DNA of 64,000 nt, taken from positions 124,001 through 188,000 of the forward strand of contig NZ_RMBX01000010.1 in the NCBI RefSeq assembly GCF_003807585.1. Reading direction: 5' to 3'. The position numbers and the translations under genes were made by a program. Source of the DNA: Chitinophaga barathri. Its GTDB lineage: Bacteria; Bacteroidota; Bacteroidia; Chitinophagales; Chitinophagaceae. Shown here one piece after another: positions 52,401-60,226 of this stretch. Position 1 is the first letter of the stretch; every line of letters starts with the position of its first letter. The notes beneath the pieces were generated by a model, which saw only the letters and a list, made by a program, of their open reading frames with translations, did no database searches and was not told the origin of the DNA.

Positions 52401-55169
52401 TATCTTTTCATTTACACGGCTCAGCGGATGCTCCGCAAAGACGGGTTCCGCGCCGCTCTCTTCCAGGGCTTCACCCAGTTGCTCCACCATGGCGCCGGAT
52501 TGCAGCCATTGTTTGTAATGCGGCACGGCTTCTTCTTCCGCCGGGCTGAGCTGTTTCACCAGGTCTTTCAGCGCCAGCAGCCTTTCTATCAAAGCGCGCA
52601 CGGCAATGCCGGCCTGCTCTTCTTCGCGGGCATGTGTATCATGAAATTCCTGTAGGCGGTCCAGCTGCGTGCGGAGCGTATGCAGCAGCGCATTCCTTTT
52701 TACGTTGATAGTATGCTCGTCCGCGCCGGGGCGCAGATTGGATTCGTAAGTGAGTTTCAGGTCGCGGATAAAGGAACGTTTGTCCCCCTGGCTATCGTGG
52801 ATGTAGGAGCAGAGCTCGTCCAGCCCTTGTTGTTTCAGGCGGTGATATACCACGTCCAGCGCAGCGCGTTTTTCGCAGACGAACAATACCTGTTTGCCGC
52901 GCGCCACAAAGTCCGCGATCAGGTTCGTGATCGTCTGGCTTTTACCGGTGCCGGGAGGGCCCTGAATAATATAACTTTCGCCGTTGCGTGCCTGCAGGAT
53001 GGCGCGTGCCTGCGTAGGGTCCGCCTGTATCACGTGATACCATTCCTCCGGCAGGGCAGGAGCGGGCGTTTCGTTGTTGACGGGCCTGGGCTGCGCACTG
53101 AACAGCTGGTCGAATACGCCATGCTGCTGCGGCTGATCGATGGCGGAATTGTAGTCCCGCACCAGGCTCATTTTTTTATAATTAAAATTGCCCAGCACCA
53201 CATGGCAGCTGTCAAACTCCCAACGGTAGGGATTGTTCTCCGCTTCGGCAAGCTGGAACAGTTCATGGTCTTCGGCTACGGAGGTGGATGCGCGCTGTTT
53301 TCCCGCGGCGGGTGCGGATGTTGTTCCGGTTGGCAGCTCATCCGCAGTGGTGGCGGCTTCCGGAGTTTGTTCCTCAGTGGTAATTTCAGGAGGCGCTTCC
53401 TCTGTCGTTATTATGTCTCCGGGCGATTGTTCAAACTCTGATGTAATGGCTTCCTGCTCTTGTCCGCCCGTATGTTCTTCGAAGGGTTGTTCCTCCCCGT
53501 CAATAATGGTTTCAGGTTCCTGCGTGTCTATCCCTTCATCAGGTGATCCTTCGCTGGCAGGTATCGGCGTTTCATTTTCCTGCGTGCCGGTGAGGGCATT
53601 ATCAAAAGGCGGAACATCATCTCCTTCAATGAACAGTTTGGCAGTGTTTGTTTGTTCTTCATTCGCGGGTATCCCTTTTTGTTCAGGCACCGGTACGGGT
53701 GCGCCCGCCTGTTTTCTTGCAACAGGCGCGGGTGTTTCCGCTTTTTTATCAGCGTTGTCGGGTTGTTTTTTCTGGTATTGCTGAAGGGTATCTTTTGCTT
53801 CCTTATAGATCAGTTTGATGCGCGGCTTCTGCATGTGTTGCAATACAATGCCGCGGTTGGCGCCTTCCACCTGCATTTGCAGCAACTGGTAAAATTGCTC
53901 CAGGCTCATCTCTTCAAGGTCCACGAGGTCAGGCAGTTCTATGCCGTAGAGCTCGCGCAGCTGGTTCGCCAATACTGGATTGACTTCCGCATTGTTATCC
54001 GTAATGCTCAGCACGTACTGGTCTCCGCCTACCTGTTTTTTCTTTTTCAGCTCCACGGGTATGAGCAGCAGCGGGCTGAGGATATCTTCTTCCGGCTCTT
54101 CCGGGAGATTGTACCATTTGAGGAAAGCGATGACCAGCCTCAGCTGGCTGAAACCGTATTCCTGTACGTCTTTCCGCGCTTCCAGCCGGATCTTGTTCAG
54201 GATGCCGGGCAGGTAAGGATGGTCTTCAAAACGCAGGTACCTGTTCAGCGACAGGTCTTTCATTCCTGTGATCTTTTCCGCTATTTCGGGGTTCCAGGTG
54301 AAGAGCAGTTCCGGCCGGATGCTTTGATGATGCAGCACCATGGGCACGCTGCTGATGGTCAGGTTCGCGAAGCGGGTGTTCGGTTTATAATAGAGCAGGC
54401 GGTTCCGGCGGCTGATGTCGAAAAGGCGGTTGCGGAGTTTATTGAGGATGAAGTTTTGTCTTTCCGAACGGTCGTGTGTAACCCAGCCGGCCACCTGTGC
54501 GAGATCCAGTTGTTTTTCCGGGTCAAAGTCGCGGTAATGTTCCAGGCGGTGAATAGCTTCCTGGAGGTCGCGGGTGCGGTGCGCGCGGTTCAGTTCCGTC
54601 ATTTCGGTAATGAGGGTACCGATGGCGGGATGCAATTGTTTGAAGCGGAGCGGGTGCTGCCGTTGTGCCACGAGTTTATCCAGGCCTTCAGGCTCATACA
54701 GATCGATGCCGAGGGCAATGCTGGTGAGTACGAGGCCCAGGCAGAAGATGTCCGTTTGTTGGTCGTGATGGCCCAGCAGCATTTCATAGCTCTGGTAGCC
54801 GGGTACATAGGCGGCATGATGCAGTGGCTGATGGGTATCCCGGTGAATGCGGAGGTTCAGGGTCTCCGGCTGGTCTGCCAGCAGTTTTACTTTATCCACT
54901 ACTTCAAAATGCGGGTTGTAACCGTTGAAGAGGGTTGTTATGCGGTCCGCGGCATCCAGTTCGGGATGGGCGGCGGCGGTATCGATGGTGATAGTGCGGG
55001 TTTGGACCTGCAGGGCGTTTTCATCGCCGAAGGGGGCTACGAGTGCTGCGTCGTGCAGGGCCTGCACGGTGCGGAACAGCGGCAGCACGGCTGCAATTAC
55101 ATCGTCTGTTGAATAGGCGCCATGCTGAAAAGCGGTTTGCAGGAACTGCCGGAAAGAGATTGTCGTCAA
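49500..55169 (-). CDS. Kinase-like / DUF4011 / SF1 helicase / decayed nuclease / WGR fusion protein
   Basis: A 1889-residue cytoplasmic protein starting at a TTG (a stop lies four codons upstream and the next Met is residue 130). Residues 1-215 resemble the C-lobe of a Ser/Thr kinase: VQALHDAALV, GDENAL, Asp63, SYE (127-129) and DIFCLGLVL (140-148); the N-lobe and a normal HRD motif are missing. DUF4011 begins near 236 (RQNFILNKLRNRLFDISRRNRLL). A Pro/Glu/Thr-rich linker spans about 470-625. The SF1 helicase has Walker A GPPGTGKS (near 737), DEASQ (near 1351), VQGDQRD (near 1580) and RLNVIFSRARQ. A Vsr/MTES_1575-like fold (about 1708-1775) lacks expected catalytic residues. A WGR domain ends the protein. 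COG1112 helicases with kinase domains occur in the Mokosh defence systems; this may be a related single-gene defence protein or a repair factor. Confidence 0.85.
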   Translation of the reverse strand: MTTISFRQFLQTAFQHGAYSTDDVIAAVLPLFRTVQALHDAALVAPFGDENALQVQTRTITIDTAAAHPELDAADRITTLFNGYNPHFEVVDKVKLLADQPETLNLRIHRDTHQPLHHAAYVPGYQSYEMLLGHHDQQTDIFCLGLVLTSIALGIDLYEPEGLDKLVAQRQHPLRFKQLHPAIGTLITEMTELNRAHRTRDLQEAIHRLEHYRDFDPEKQLDLAQVAGWVTHDRSERQNFILNKLRNRLFDISRRNRLLYYKPNTRFANLTISSVPMVLHHQSIRPELLFTWNPEIAEKITGMKDLSLNRYLRFEDHPYLPGILNKIRLEARKDVQEYGFSQLRLVIAFLKWYNLPEEPEEDILSPLLLIPVELKKKKQVGGDQYVLSITDNNAEVNPVLANQLRELYGIELPDLVDLEEMSLEQFYQLLQMQVEGANRGIVLQHMQKPRIKLIYKEAKDTLQQYQKKQPDNADKKAETPAPVARKQAGAPVPVPEQKGIPANEEQTNTAKLFIEGDDVPPFDNALTGTQENETPIPASEGSPDEGIDTQEPETIIDGEEQPFEEHTGGQEQEAITSEFEQSPGDIITTEEAPPEITTEEQTPEAATTADELPTGTTSAPAAGKQRASTSVAEDHELFQLAEAENNPYRWEFDSCHVVLGNFNYKKMSLVRDYNSAIDQPQQHGVFDQLFSAQPRPVNNETPAPALPEEWYHVIQADPTQARAILQARNGESYIIQGPPGTGKSQTITNLIADFVARGKQVLFVCEKRAALDVVYHRLKQQGLDELCSYIHDSQGDKRSFIRDLKLTYESNLRPGADEHTINVKRNALLHTLRTQLDRLQEFHDTHAREEEQAGIAVRALIERLLALKDLVKQLSPAEEEAVPHYKQWLQSGAMVEQLGEALEESGAEPVFAEHPLSRVNEKIFAAEQPITQLQQQTEQSLAMLEKATGFAETLDELKQLVLQSTLLLPLAEGNNLQLVDGRNVEAIAFEKELAQLRVLQQEVDRAAAQNTNWLNKFSEQDTAQAIAIAARYEPSFWRFLSGAWRRLKKRMQESYNLAAHAVPPAFSAVLQQLQEEYNAARNLSQARKAVQQQYRIDNIELTWLSIERLRLKLQEPTLQYLLQHPNAQQLVIQLAGLQDTLHRLDLQLQQTLQDPPPQNFRELRDLLESIQLNAPALEELLPALGNYLDMPDVLKQALRSLPFTPAEMEAGMAHKTLRQLYQFNKPFANTGSQAMEQTVEAIRHCYHELLKLNAAYIRANIGRRFQEHVQLSNRAASQVEEEQQEFARQYAEGRKILENEFSKSMRYKSIRELCSRGSGLVLRDLKPVWLMSPLSVSDSFPLDQPFFDAVIFDEASQITLEEGVPALYRAPQTIIVGDDRQMPPTDFFSAKAGDPDDLERNEEEDEILSADADSLLTQGARKMNSVMLGWHYRSHSETLISYSNHAFYGANLLTIPDRSIHTAEKTAISVQQPSDALFNINALFDRSISYHHIPNGTYAKRGNSAEAAYIAHLVRELLFRNTKESIGIVAFSQEQQHSIERALEALCVNDKRFDELLEDATERTDEGQFTGLFVKNLENVQGDQRDIIIMSVCYAPDHRGKMSMHFGPINKKGGEKRLNVIFSRARQHMAIVSSIRHHQITNVYNAGANYLRRFLQYAENVSTGNMAAARNILDGLASGKPSQRYRAGDTVILREIKEQLEQHGLEVSEQVGQSGFRCSLAVKADAKDKSYTLGIQVDDEAWYQHKNVLEQYYQRPAVLESFGWQVLTVYAKDWLQQPQKVIEDILRRLGKPQQAAPLDSLIPQDAVPAGTTRLLQGEGKSAKFWEAAVSGSKLFIRQGKTGTKGQIQVKTCIDAEDAEKEKEKMITEKKNSGWKVAGEEASPEQPELF

Positions 55170-55553
55170 GATATTCGTTTATGCTGAACAGTGATTCGGG
55201 TAAACCCGTCAAAAGTACCGATTTTCGCCGCCCGGGTCAACGGGAAGAAATCCACATTTCCCGCGATGGGGAAGGCGGATTTCCATCTGCCTGAGTTTCA
55301 ATGTATCCGGCGGCTTTAATAAAACGTTAAGCTGCAACCGTCCCGCAAGGATTGCTCCGGCGGCGCGATTGCAGCTCTTTATAACGGAATTTCAGGGGGA
55401 AATATTGGGGATGGTGGTGGGCCTTTTTATCAAGTGGAGGATATCTGCGAAGGCAAGCAACGGGGTTTTATAATTTTTCTTGTTGCTAATGGCAGGCAGC
55501 CGGTTTTAAAGTGAGTGGGTTGATGCAGGAAGTATAAACTAACCTCTTGAAGT

Positions 55554-55800
55554 GAGAAACTCGAGGTAAATAAGGAGAACTTTCTCGTTCCAAGCGAGAA
55601 ACTCGAGGTAAAAAGGGAGAACTTTCTCGTTCCGAGTGAGAAACTCGAGGTAAAAAGGGAGAACTTTCTCGTTCCGAGTGAGAAACTCGAGGTAAAAAGG
55701 GAGAACTTTCTCGTTCGAAGTGAGAAACTCGAGGTAAAAAGGGAGAACTTTCTCGTTCGAAGTGAGAAACTCGAGGTAAAAAGGGAGAACTTTCTCCCTT
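55554..55800. repeat. 42-bp tandem repeat array, six units
   Basis: Units begin at 55554, 55596, 55638, 55680, 55722 and 55764, the last one partial. Each starts GAGAAACTCGAGGTAAAAAG and ends with CTTTCTCGTTC plus 4-5 variable bases. GAGAAA at the start and TTTCTC near the end of each unit can pair, so every unit can fold as a small hairpin. The units are nearly identical. There are no spacers, so this is not a CRISPR array. Confidence 0.9.
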
Positions 55801-55811
55801 TGGGTCTTAAA

Positions 55812-55853
55812 TAACGGCTTCAATTTGAGAAATTTCTCACTTCGAAGCCGTTA
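55812..55853. repeat. Nested palindrome after the tandem array
   Basis: Outer arms TAACGGCTTC and GAAGCCGTTA enclose the perfect 12-base palindrome GAGAAATTTCTC. The inner palindrome uses the same GAGAAA/TTTCTC words as the tandem array, linking the two structures. Confidence 0.7.
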
Positions 55854-55979
55854 CTTAGGTAAAATAGTATTAAATATTCCTGGTGTAACGATGATCTCCC
55901 CGGATGGAGGCCTTAAATTGATTTTTTGTTGAGCGCCGTGGTTCTAATCAGATAAATTCTCATTGAGAATATTTACTCA

Positions 55980-56186
55980 TTAGTCGCTCATTTTCCTGCT
56001 GGAATGAATTTTTCTATCCAGTTTGGGAAGGTTCGATGAAGAGAAGCCATAAGCCTGATAAATGAGATAAGTTGCCTGGCGTAATCGTTCGGCGTAAGAA
56101 ACGTCCTTGCCAAATAAATTGGCTTCTTCAGCTTCCTTGAGCGTCATTTTTGTGAAGGTGGTTTTATCAAACCTGTAATATCCCAT
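55980..56186 (-). CDS. Small conserved-looking hypothetical protein (YRFDKTxF type)
   Basis: A 68-residue protein opening MGYYRFDKTTFTKMTLKEAEEAN and continuing with AERLRQATYLIYQAYGF and a basic end (LDRKIHSSRKM). There is no signal or membrane segment. I recall similar small proteins with an FDKTAF opening and an ERL-x-x-A-x-YLI helix in many Bacteroidota, some beside nucleotidyltransferase genes. That is memory, not a search, and no such partner lies here. It starts 24 bases downstream of the ABC transporter stop, so it may be the last gene of that transcript. Confidence 0.6.
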   Translation of the reverse strand: MGYYRFDKTTFTKMTLKEAEEANLFGKDVSYAERLRQATYLIYQAYGFSSSNLPKLDRKIHSSRKMSD

Positions 56187-56210
56187 ATTCCGTCTGATTT
56201 AACCTTCTGT

Positions 56211-57986
56211 CTACACCGTAAACTGCAACTCACTCAACCCCTTATACAACCCCTCAGCCCTTTCCATCAGCTCTTCATGCGTGCCTTCTTCCACGATCCG
56301 GCCTTTGTCCATCACAAGTATAAGGTCTGCACGGCGCACCGTGCTCAGCCTGTGTGCGATCACGATGGAAGTTCTCCCCAGCATCAGTTTATCCAGCGCA
56401 TCCTGTACCAGGCGCTCGGATTCGGAATCGAGGGCGGAGGTGGCTTCGTCCAGGATCAGGATGCGCGGGTTACGAAGCACGGCGCGGGCAATAGCAATAC
56501 GCTGGCGCTGGCCGCCGGAAAGCTGCACGCCCCTTTCACCCACGATCGTGTTCATCCCTTCAGGGAAACGGCTGATGAACTCCCAGGCGTTGGCCTGCTT
56601 CGCCGCCGCTGCAATGGCCTCGTCAGAGGCGGCAGGATCGCCGTAGGCAATATTTTCCCGGATGGTGCCGCCAAACAGGAATACATCCTGCGGCACTACC
56701 GCCATCTGGCTGCGGAGTTCTGAAAGTGAATAGGATGCGGCGTCCCGGCCGTCAAAGGATATCTTGCCGGAAGCGGGGTCGTAAAAGCGCAGCAGGAGGC
56801 TCACCACGGTGGATTTGCCAGCCCCGCTGGGGCCAACCAGGGCCACCTGCCAGCCGGGCTGCACGTCAAAACTCACGTCGCGCAGTACGGGAATGTCTTT
56901 GCGGGAAGGGTAGTGGAAACTCACATTCCTGAAACTGATCTCGCCCGAAATAGGAACCGCGGGATGAGTAACGGCCTGCAGCCGGATATCTTCCACCGGC
57001 TCGTCGTGTATCTCCAGGAGGTTTTCCGAGGCGCCCAGCGCACGCTGGATGCGGGTGTATATTTCCGCCAGCCCGCTGATGGAGCCGCCGATAAATGCAG
57101 TGTAAAGGATGAACGAGAAAAGCGCGCCCACTTCAATCGCGCCTGTTTCCATCAGCATCACGCCTTTCCAGATCACGGCCACCATGGCGCCAAAAAGACC
57201 GAGGATCAGGAACGATACAAACGCCGCCTGGTAACTGCCGGCTTTCACGCCCGTCCTGGCGGCTTCGTCGGTTTTGGTCTTGTAACGGCCTATTTCGAAA
57301 TATTCGTTGGCAAAAGCTTTTACATTAAAGATCCCTTGCAGTGTTTCTTCCACGATGGTATTCGAATCTGCGATCTGCCCCTGCACCTGTTTGCTGTATT
57401 TGCGGATAAATTTCCCGAATACCACGGCCAGCACACAGATACCCGGCACAATGGCCAGCATGAACAGCGTCAGTTTCCAGGAAGTGATCCACAGCAGCAC
57501 GATGCCGCCCATAATGGTGATCACCTGGCGCAGGAACTCGGCCAGGGTGGTGGTGAACAGGTCCTGCAACTGGCTGATGTCCGACGAAATGCGGCTGTTC
57601 AGCTCTCCCACGCGCCTTTCCGCGAAAAATTTCATGGGCAGGCGTACCAGGTGGCTGTAAGTGGCCTGGCGAAGGGAAGCCAGCGTTTTTTCGGTCACGC
57701 TCACAAATATCCGGACGCGCAGGTAGGAGAAAACGGATTGTAATACCAGCACGGCGGCCAGCATCAGGCCTACGCGGTCTATCTCGGCCAGCAGCCGCCC
57801 TTTATTGCCAAGGTCTATCAGGTCGCCCAGCAGCTTCGGGAAAGCCAGGCTGGCGCTGCTGGACAGCAGCAGCATGACGAGGCCGATGGCAAACTGCCAG
57901 CGGTAAGGTTTGGCGTATTCATATAATCTTAAGGCCTTGCGGATACCGGTAAAGGTGATCTTTGCGCGCTTCTTCTCTTTCTCCAT
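56211..57986 (-). CDS. ABC exporter, fused permease and ATPase (MsbA/BmrA-like half-transporter)
   Basis: A 591-residue half-transporter. Residues about 30-315 form a six-helix type IV exporter domain with the coupling region FFAERRVGELNSRISSDISQLQDLF. The C-terminal ATPase has Walker A GPSGAGKST, Q-loop VVPQDVFLFGGTIRENIAYG, signature LSGGQRQRIAIARA, Walker B ILILDEATSALD and the H-loop IAHRLSTV. All catalytic residues are intact, and it would work as a homodimer. The substrate (lipid, peptide or drug) cannot be told. It starts 57 bases downstream of the membrane protein gene ending at 58044. Confidence 0.93.
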   Translation of the reverse strand: MEKEKKRAKITFTGIRKALRLYEYAKPYRWQFAIGLVMLLLSSSASLAFPKLLGDLIDLGNKGRLLAEIDRVGLMLAAVLVLQSVFSYLRVRIFVSVTEKTLASLRQATYSHLVRLPMKFFAERRVGELNSRISSDISQLQDLFTTTLAEFLRQVITIMGGIVLLWITSWKLTLFMLAIVPGICVLAVVFGKFIRKYSKQVQGQIADSNTIVEETLQGIFNVKAFANEYFEIGRYKTKTDEAARTGVKAGSYQAAFVSFLILGLFGAMVAVIWKGVMLMETGAIEVGALFSFILYTAFIGGSISGLAEIYTRIQRALGASENLLEIHDEPVEDIRLQAVTHPAVPISGEISFRNVSFHYPSRKDIPVLRDVSFDVQPGWQVALVGPSGAGKSTVVSLLLRFYDPASGKISFDGRDAASYSLSELRSQMAVVPQDVFLFGGTIRENIAYGDPAASDEAIAAAAKQANAWEFISRFPEGMNTIVGERGVQLSGGQRQRIAIARAVLRNPRILILDEATSALDSESERLVQDALDKLMLGRTSIVIAHRLSTVRRADLILVMDKGRIVEEGTHEELMERAEGLYKGLSELQFTV

Positions 57987-58043
57987 AGGTTGAAATTAAT
58001 GTATTCCTGATGGAGAAGACGAATGGCGCGGGGAAATATTGTA

Positions 58044-58634
58044 TCACTTCACTTTTTGCAGGAGCCATACCGCCAGCGCGGTTTCGGCCAGGAGGGCCAT
58101 GGCATACGGCACTGTGGCCTGTTCGAAGTCCCCGGTCATCCAGAAGTAAAATGCTACGGGCAGCGTGACGCCCAGGCCGGCGTAACAGAGTATGAACTTA
58201 GTATAAACAAAAAAACTATACGTGCCGAATTGTTTGCCAGGCTCCGGTTTGCGGAGTTTGCGCAGCAGGTAGATATTTTCAAGGATGTCGCAGCCCCAGG
58301 CCACGCCCTGCAAAGCGGCCATCATCGAATAAAAATAAGCGCCGATCCCGGTTTTGTACCCGATTATCAGGCAGAGCATGGCGGTAAAAGGATAAAAACC
58401 CAGCATAAACAGGAAATCCACCCACAGGTGCAGCCGCACCGCCTTCCTCACGCCGGGCAGCATGTTTTGTATCATGCCCGCCAGCTCCGCGTCGGACACG
58501 GGGAATTCCAGGTCCAGGATATTAAAGATGCGGCGCAGGCCGTCCCTGTCACGGAAAAAGAACCGCCGGGCGATCTTCGTCATCCAGATGGCCGTGATTA
58601 GCAGGATAGTGTATGTGATCAGTAAATAAAGCAT
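58044..58634 (-). CDS. Polytopic membrane protein, partner of the patatin gene
   Basis: A 196-residue membrane protein with about five hydrophobic segments (residues 2-18, 73-94, 98-118, 140-162 and 170-190) separated by short basic loops. No motif recognised. It follows the patatin gene with a 2-base gap, implying coupled expression. A possible role is to help anchor or localise the phospholipase, by inference from position only. Confidence 0.65.
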   Translation of the reverse strand: MLYLLITYTILLITAIWMTKIARRFFFRDRDGLRRIFNILDLEFPVSDAELAGMIQNMLPGVRKAVRLHLWVDFLFMLGFYPFTAMLCLIIGYKTGIGAYFYSMMAALQGVAWGCDILENIYLLRKLRKPEPGKQFGTYSFFVYTKFILCYAGLGVTLPVAFYFWMTGDFEQATVPYAMALLAETALAVWLLQKVK

Positions 58635-58636
58635 GG

Positions 58637-60181
58637 TTAAATATTTCTTGCCCGGGTATTGAGCTGCTCCCTCGCATCTTTGTCCGAAGTGTTCACCGCT
58701 TCATGTACAATGATGCGCGCCTGTTTGTATTCTTCCCATTTGAATTGCAGCAGGAAGTCCCGCGCGGCTTCCGCGCCGCGGATGAAGAGTTCTTTTTGTT
58801 TATCGTCTGAAATGTTGAAGTCCAGCCAGTTGAAATCCGCCACTTTGATCACACCGATGCCTTTACGGAAAAGGTTGTTTTTGAGCAGGAAATCCTTGTC
58901 GTAATAATACCGCACGGTATTAAAAAGTTTACCGAGATAACTGCCCAGGCTCAGCTGATCCGCCCGGTTCTGCGAAATGTCTTCCGGCGTGGCATCGTCC
59001 AGTTCAATGCCGAAGGTGGGCAGGCGCGGCACGATGATCTCCGGGTTGTACAGGATATTGATGGGGAAGTTCGACAATACGCCGCCGTCCACAAAACGTA
59101 CGGAACTGGGAATGTCCTTTGGTTCCATCAGCAGGTGTTTGGCCCAGCTGGCTTTGATGTCCGGGTGGTCGCGCGGTATGTCGCGGATGATGTGCGATTC
59201 AAAAAAGATGGGGATGCTCATGGATGCGCGCACGAACTCCGCCGGGTGCAGGGAATCTTTGGTGACCCTGAACAGGTCCCACATGCGCGGGAATTCTATT
59301 TTGTTCTGCGTGATGATGTCCGAAGTGATGAGCGTAATATCAGGGAGTAAACCTTTGGTAGGGTCGTGGCGGATATTCGGATCGGTGAACGTGCTGCGGA
59401 TGTGCAGCCCGTCCGGCACCTGGCCGGAAACGCGCTCCAGGTCTCCGATACTTTTTACGCCATTTTCTTCCAGTATCATGCTGATCCAGTCGGTAAAGTT
59501 TTTACCCGGGTTGATGCCAAACCCCCGGTTCTTCAGCCGCAGGAACAGGTATGCGCCATACCCGCCTGCCAGGCCCAGGGCCATCAGCATGATGCCGGTA
59601 AGGATGTAGGAAGTAATGGCAATGCCATGGAACACGGGATATTTTGTGCGCAGGCCCGTAGCCACAATATCCAGCAGGAGCAGTATGCCCAGTGTGATAC
59701 CGATGCCGGTGAGGGCCTTGCGCAGGCGCGCGCCGAAATTGGTGGTTTTGATGATCGTTTTGATCAGCCATTTGGCAAACGGGTGCCCGTCCACAAAATC
59801 GAAGAAAGGTTTGTCGCAGAGGTATTGAAGGATACGTTCGGAGCTGGTGATATGGTTGGTTTTGTCTTCTTTTACGACAGACATCAGCATGGTATTGATC
59901 GCGCCCGCGCTGGTGCCGGCCAGGCGCATGAAGCGGATGCCCGCTTTTTCCAGGATGTACGTATAACCCACCAGCGCCACGCCCAGCACGCCGCCGCCTT
60001 CCTGCACGAGGTTCACGTACTGGCGCCCTTCGGCATCAAACGTATCGGAAACAATAAGGTCTTTGAAATTATAACGGGGCTCGCCGGGCCGGTCTTTTTC
60101 GTTGGCCAGCTGCTCCAGCACGGCAGTTACGCGTGGATGGCCGGTGAAGTCTCCCGGCGTAAGGGTTTTTCGTACAGGCAT
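58637..60181 (-). CDS. Patatin-like phospholipase with internal membrane segments
   Basis: A 514-residue protein. The patatin signatures are present: oxyanion loop VQEGGGVLGVALVGY, nucleophile elbow RLAGTSAGAINTM (GxSxG) and the catalytic dyad Asp in VRFVDGGVLSNFPI (DGG). Between the elbow and the DGG there is an insertion with two membrane helices (about residues 170-192 and 198-222), so the enzyme is probably embedded in the inner membrane. Patatins release fatty acids from phospholipids. It is 45 bases downstream of the HAD phosphatase gene and 2 bases upstream of a small membrane protein gene. Confidence 0.9.
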   Translation of the reverse strand: MPVRKTLTPGDFTGHPRVTAVLEQLANEKDRPGEPRYNFKDLIVSDTFDAEGRQYVNLVQEGGGVLGVALVGYTYILEKAGIRFMRLAGTSAGAINTMLMSVVKEDKTNHITSSERILQYLCDKPFFDFVDGHPFAKWLIKTIIKTTNFGARLRKALTGIGITLGILLLLDIVATGLRTKYPVFHGIAITSYILTGIMLMALGLAGGYGAYLFLRLKNRGFGINPGKNFTDWISMILEENGVKSIGDLERVSGQVPDGLHIRSTFTDPNIRHDPTKGLLPDITLITSDIITQNKIEFPRMWDLFRVTKDSLHPAEFVRASMSIPIFFESHIIRDIPRDHPDIKASWAKHLLMEPKDIPSSVRFVDGGVLSNFPINILYNPEIIVPRLPTFGIELDDATPEDISQNRADQLSLGSYLGKLFNTVRYYYDKDFLLKNNLFRKGIGVIKVADFNWLDFNISDDKQKELFIRGAEAARDFLLQFKWEEYKQARIIVHEAVNTSDKDAREQLNTRARNI

Positions 60182-60226
60182 TGCAGTTGATTTGGGAGGT
60201 AGCAGTGCCTGAAAATACTCAATTTT

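Larger units (their letters stand above)
55170..55979. other. 810-base non-coding region with tandem repeats and hairpins
   Basis: Contains an imperfect hairpin (55247-55283, GAAATCC/GGATTTC arms), a 42-bp tandem array (55554-55800), and a further palindrome (55812-55853). The 94-codon open frame across the array on the minus strand encodes only the repeat NEKVLPFYLEFLTR and is probably not a gene. No promoter box could be fixed for the helicase gene. Confidence 0.65.

Noticed and set aside
53652..55112. 486-codon plus-strand open frame
   Set aside because: Antisense of the kinase-like/DUF4011 part of the helicase fusion protein.
55554..55800. CRISPR array
   Set aside because: Units are contiguous with no variable spacers and there are no cas genes nearby.
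55539..55823. 94-codon frame encoding a 14-residue repeat
   Set aside because: It exists because the 42-bp repeat period is divisible by three; there is no export signal or promoter. Kept as a question in the findings.
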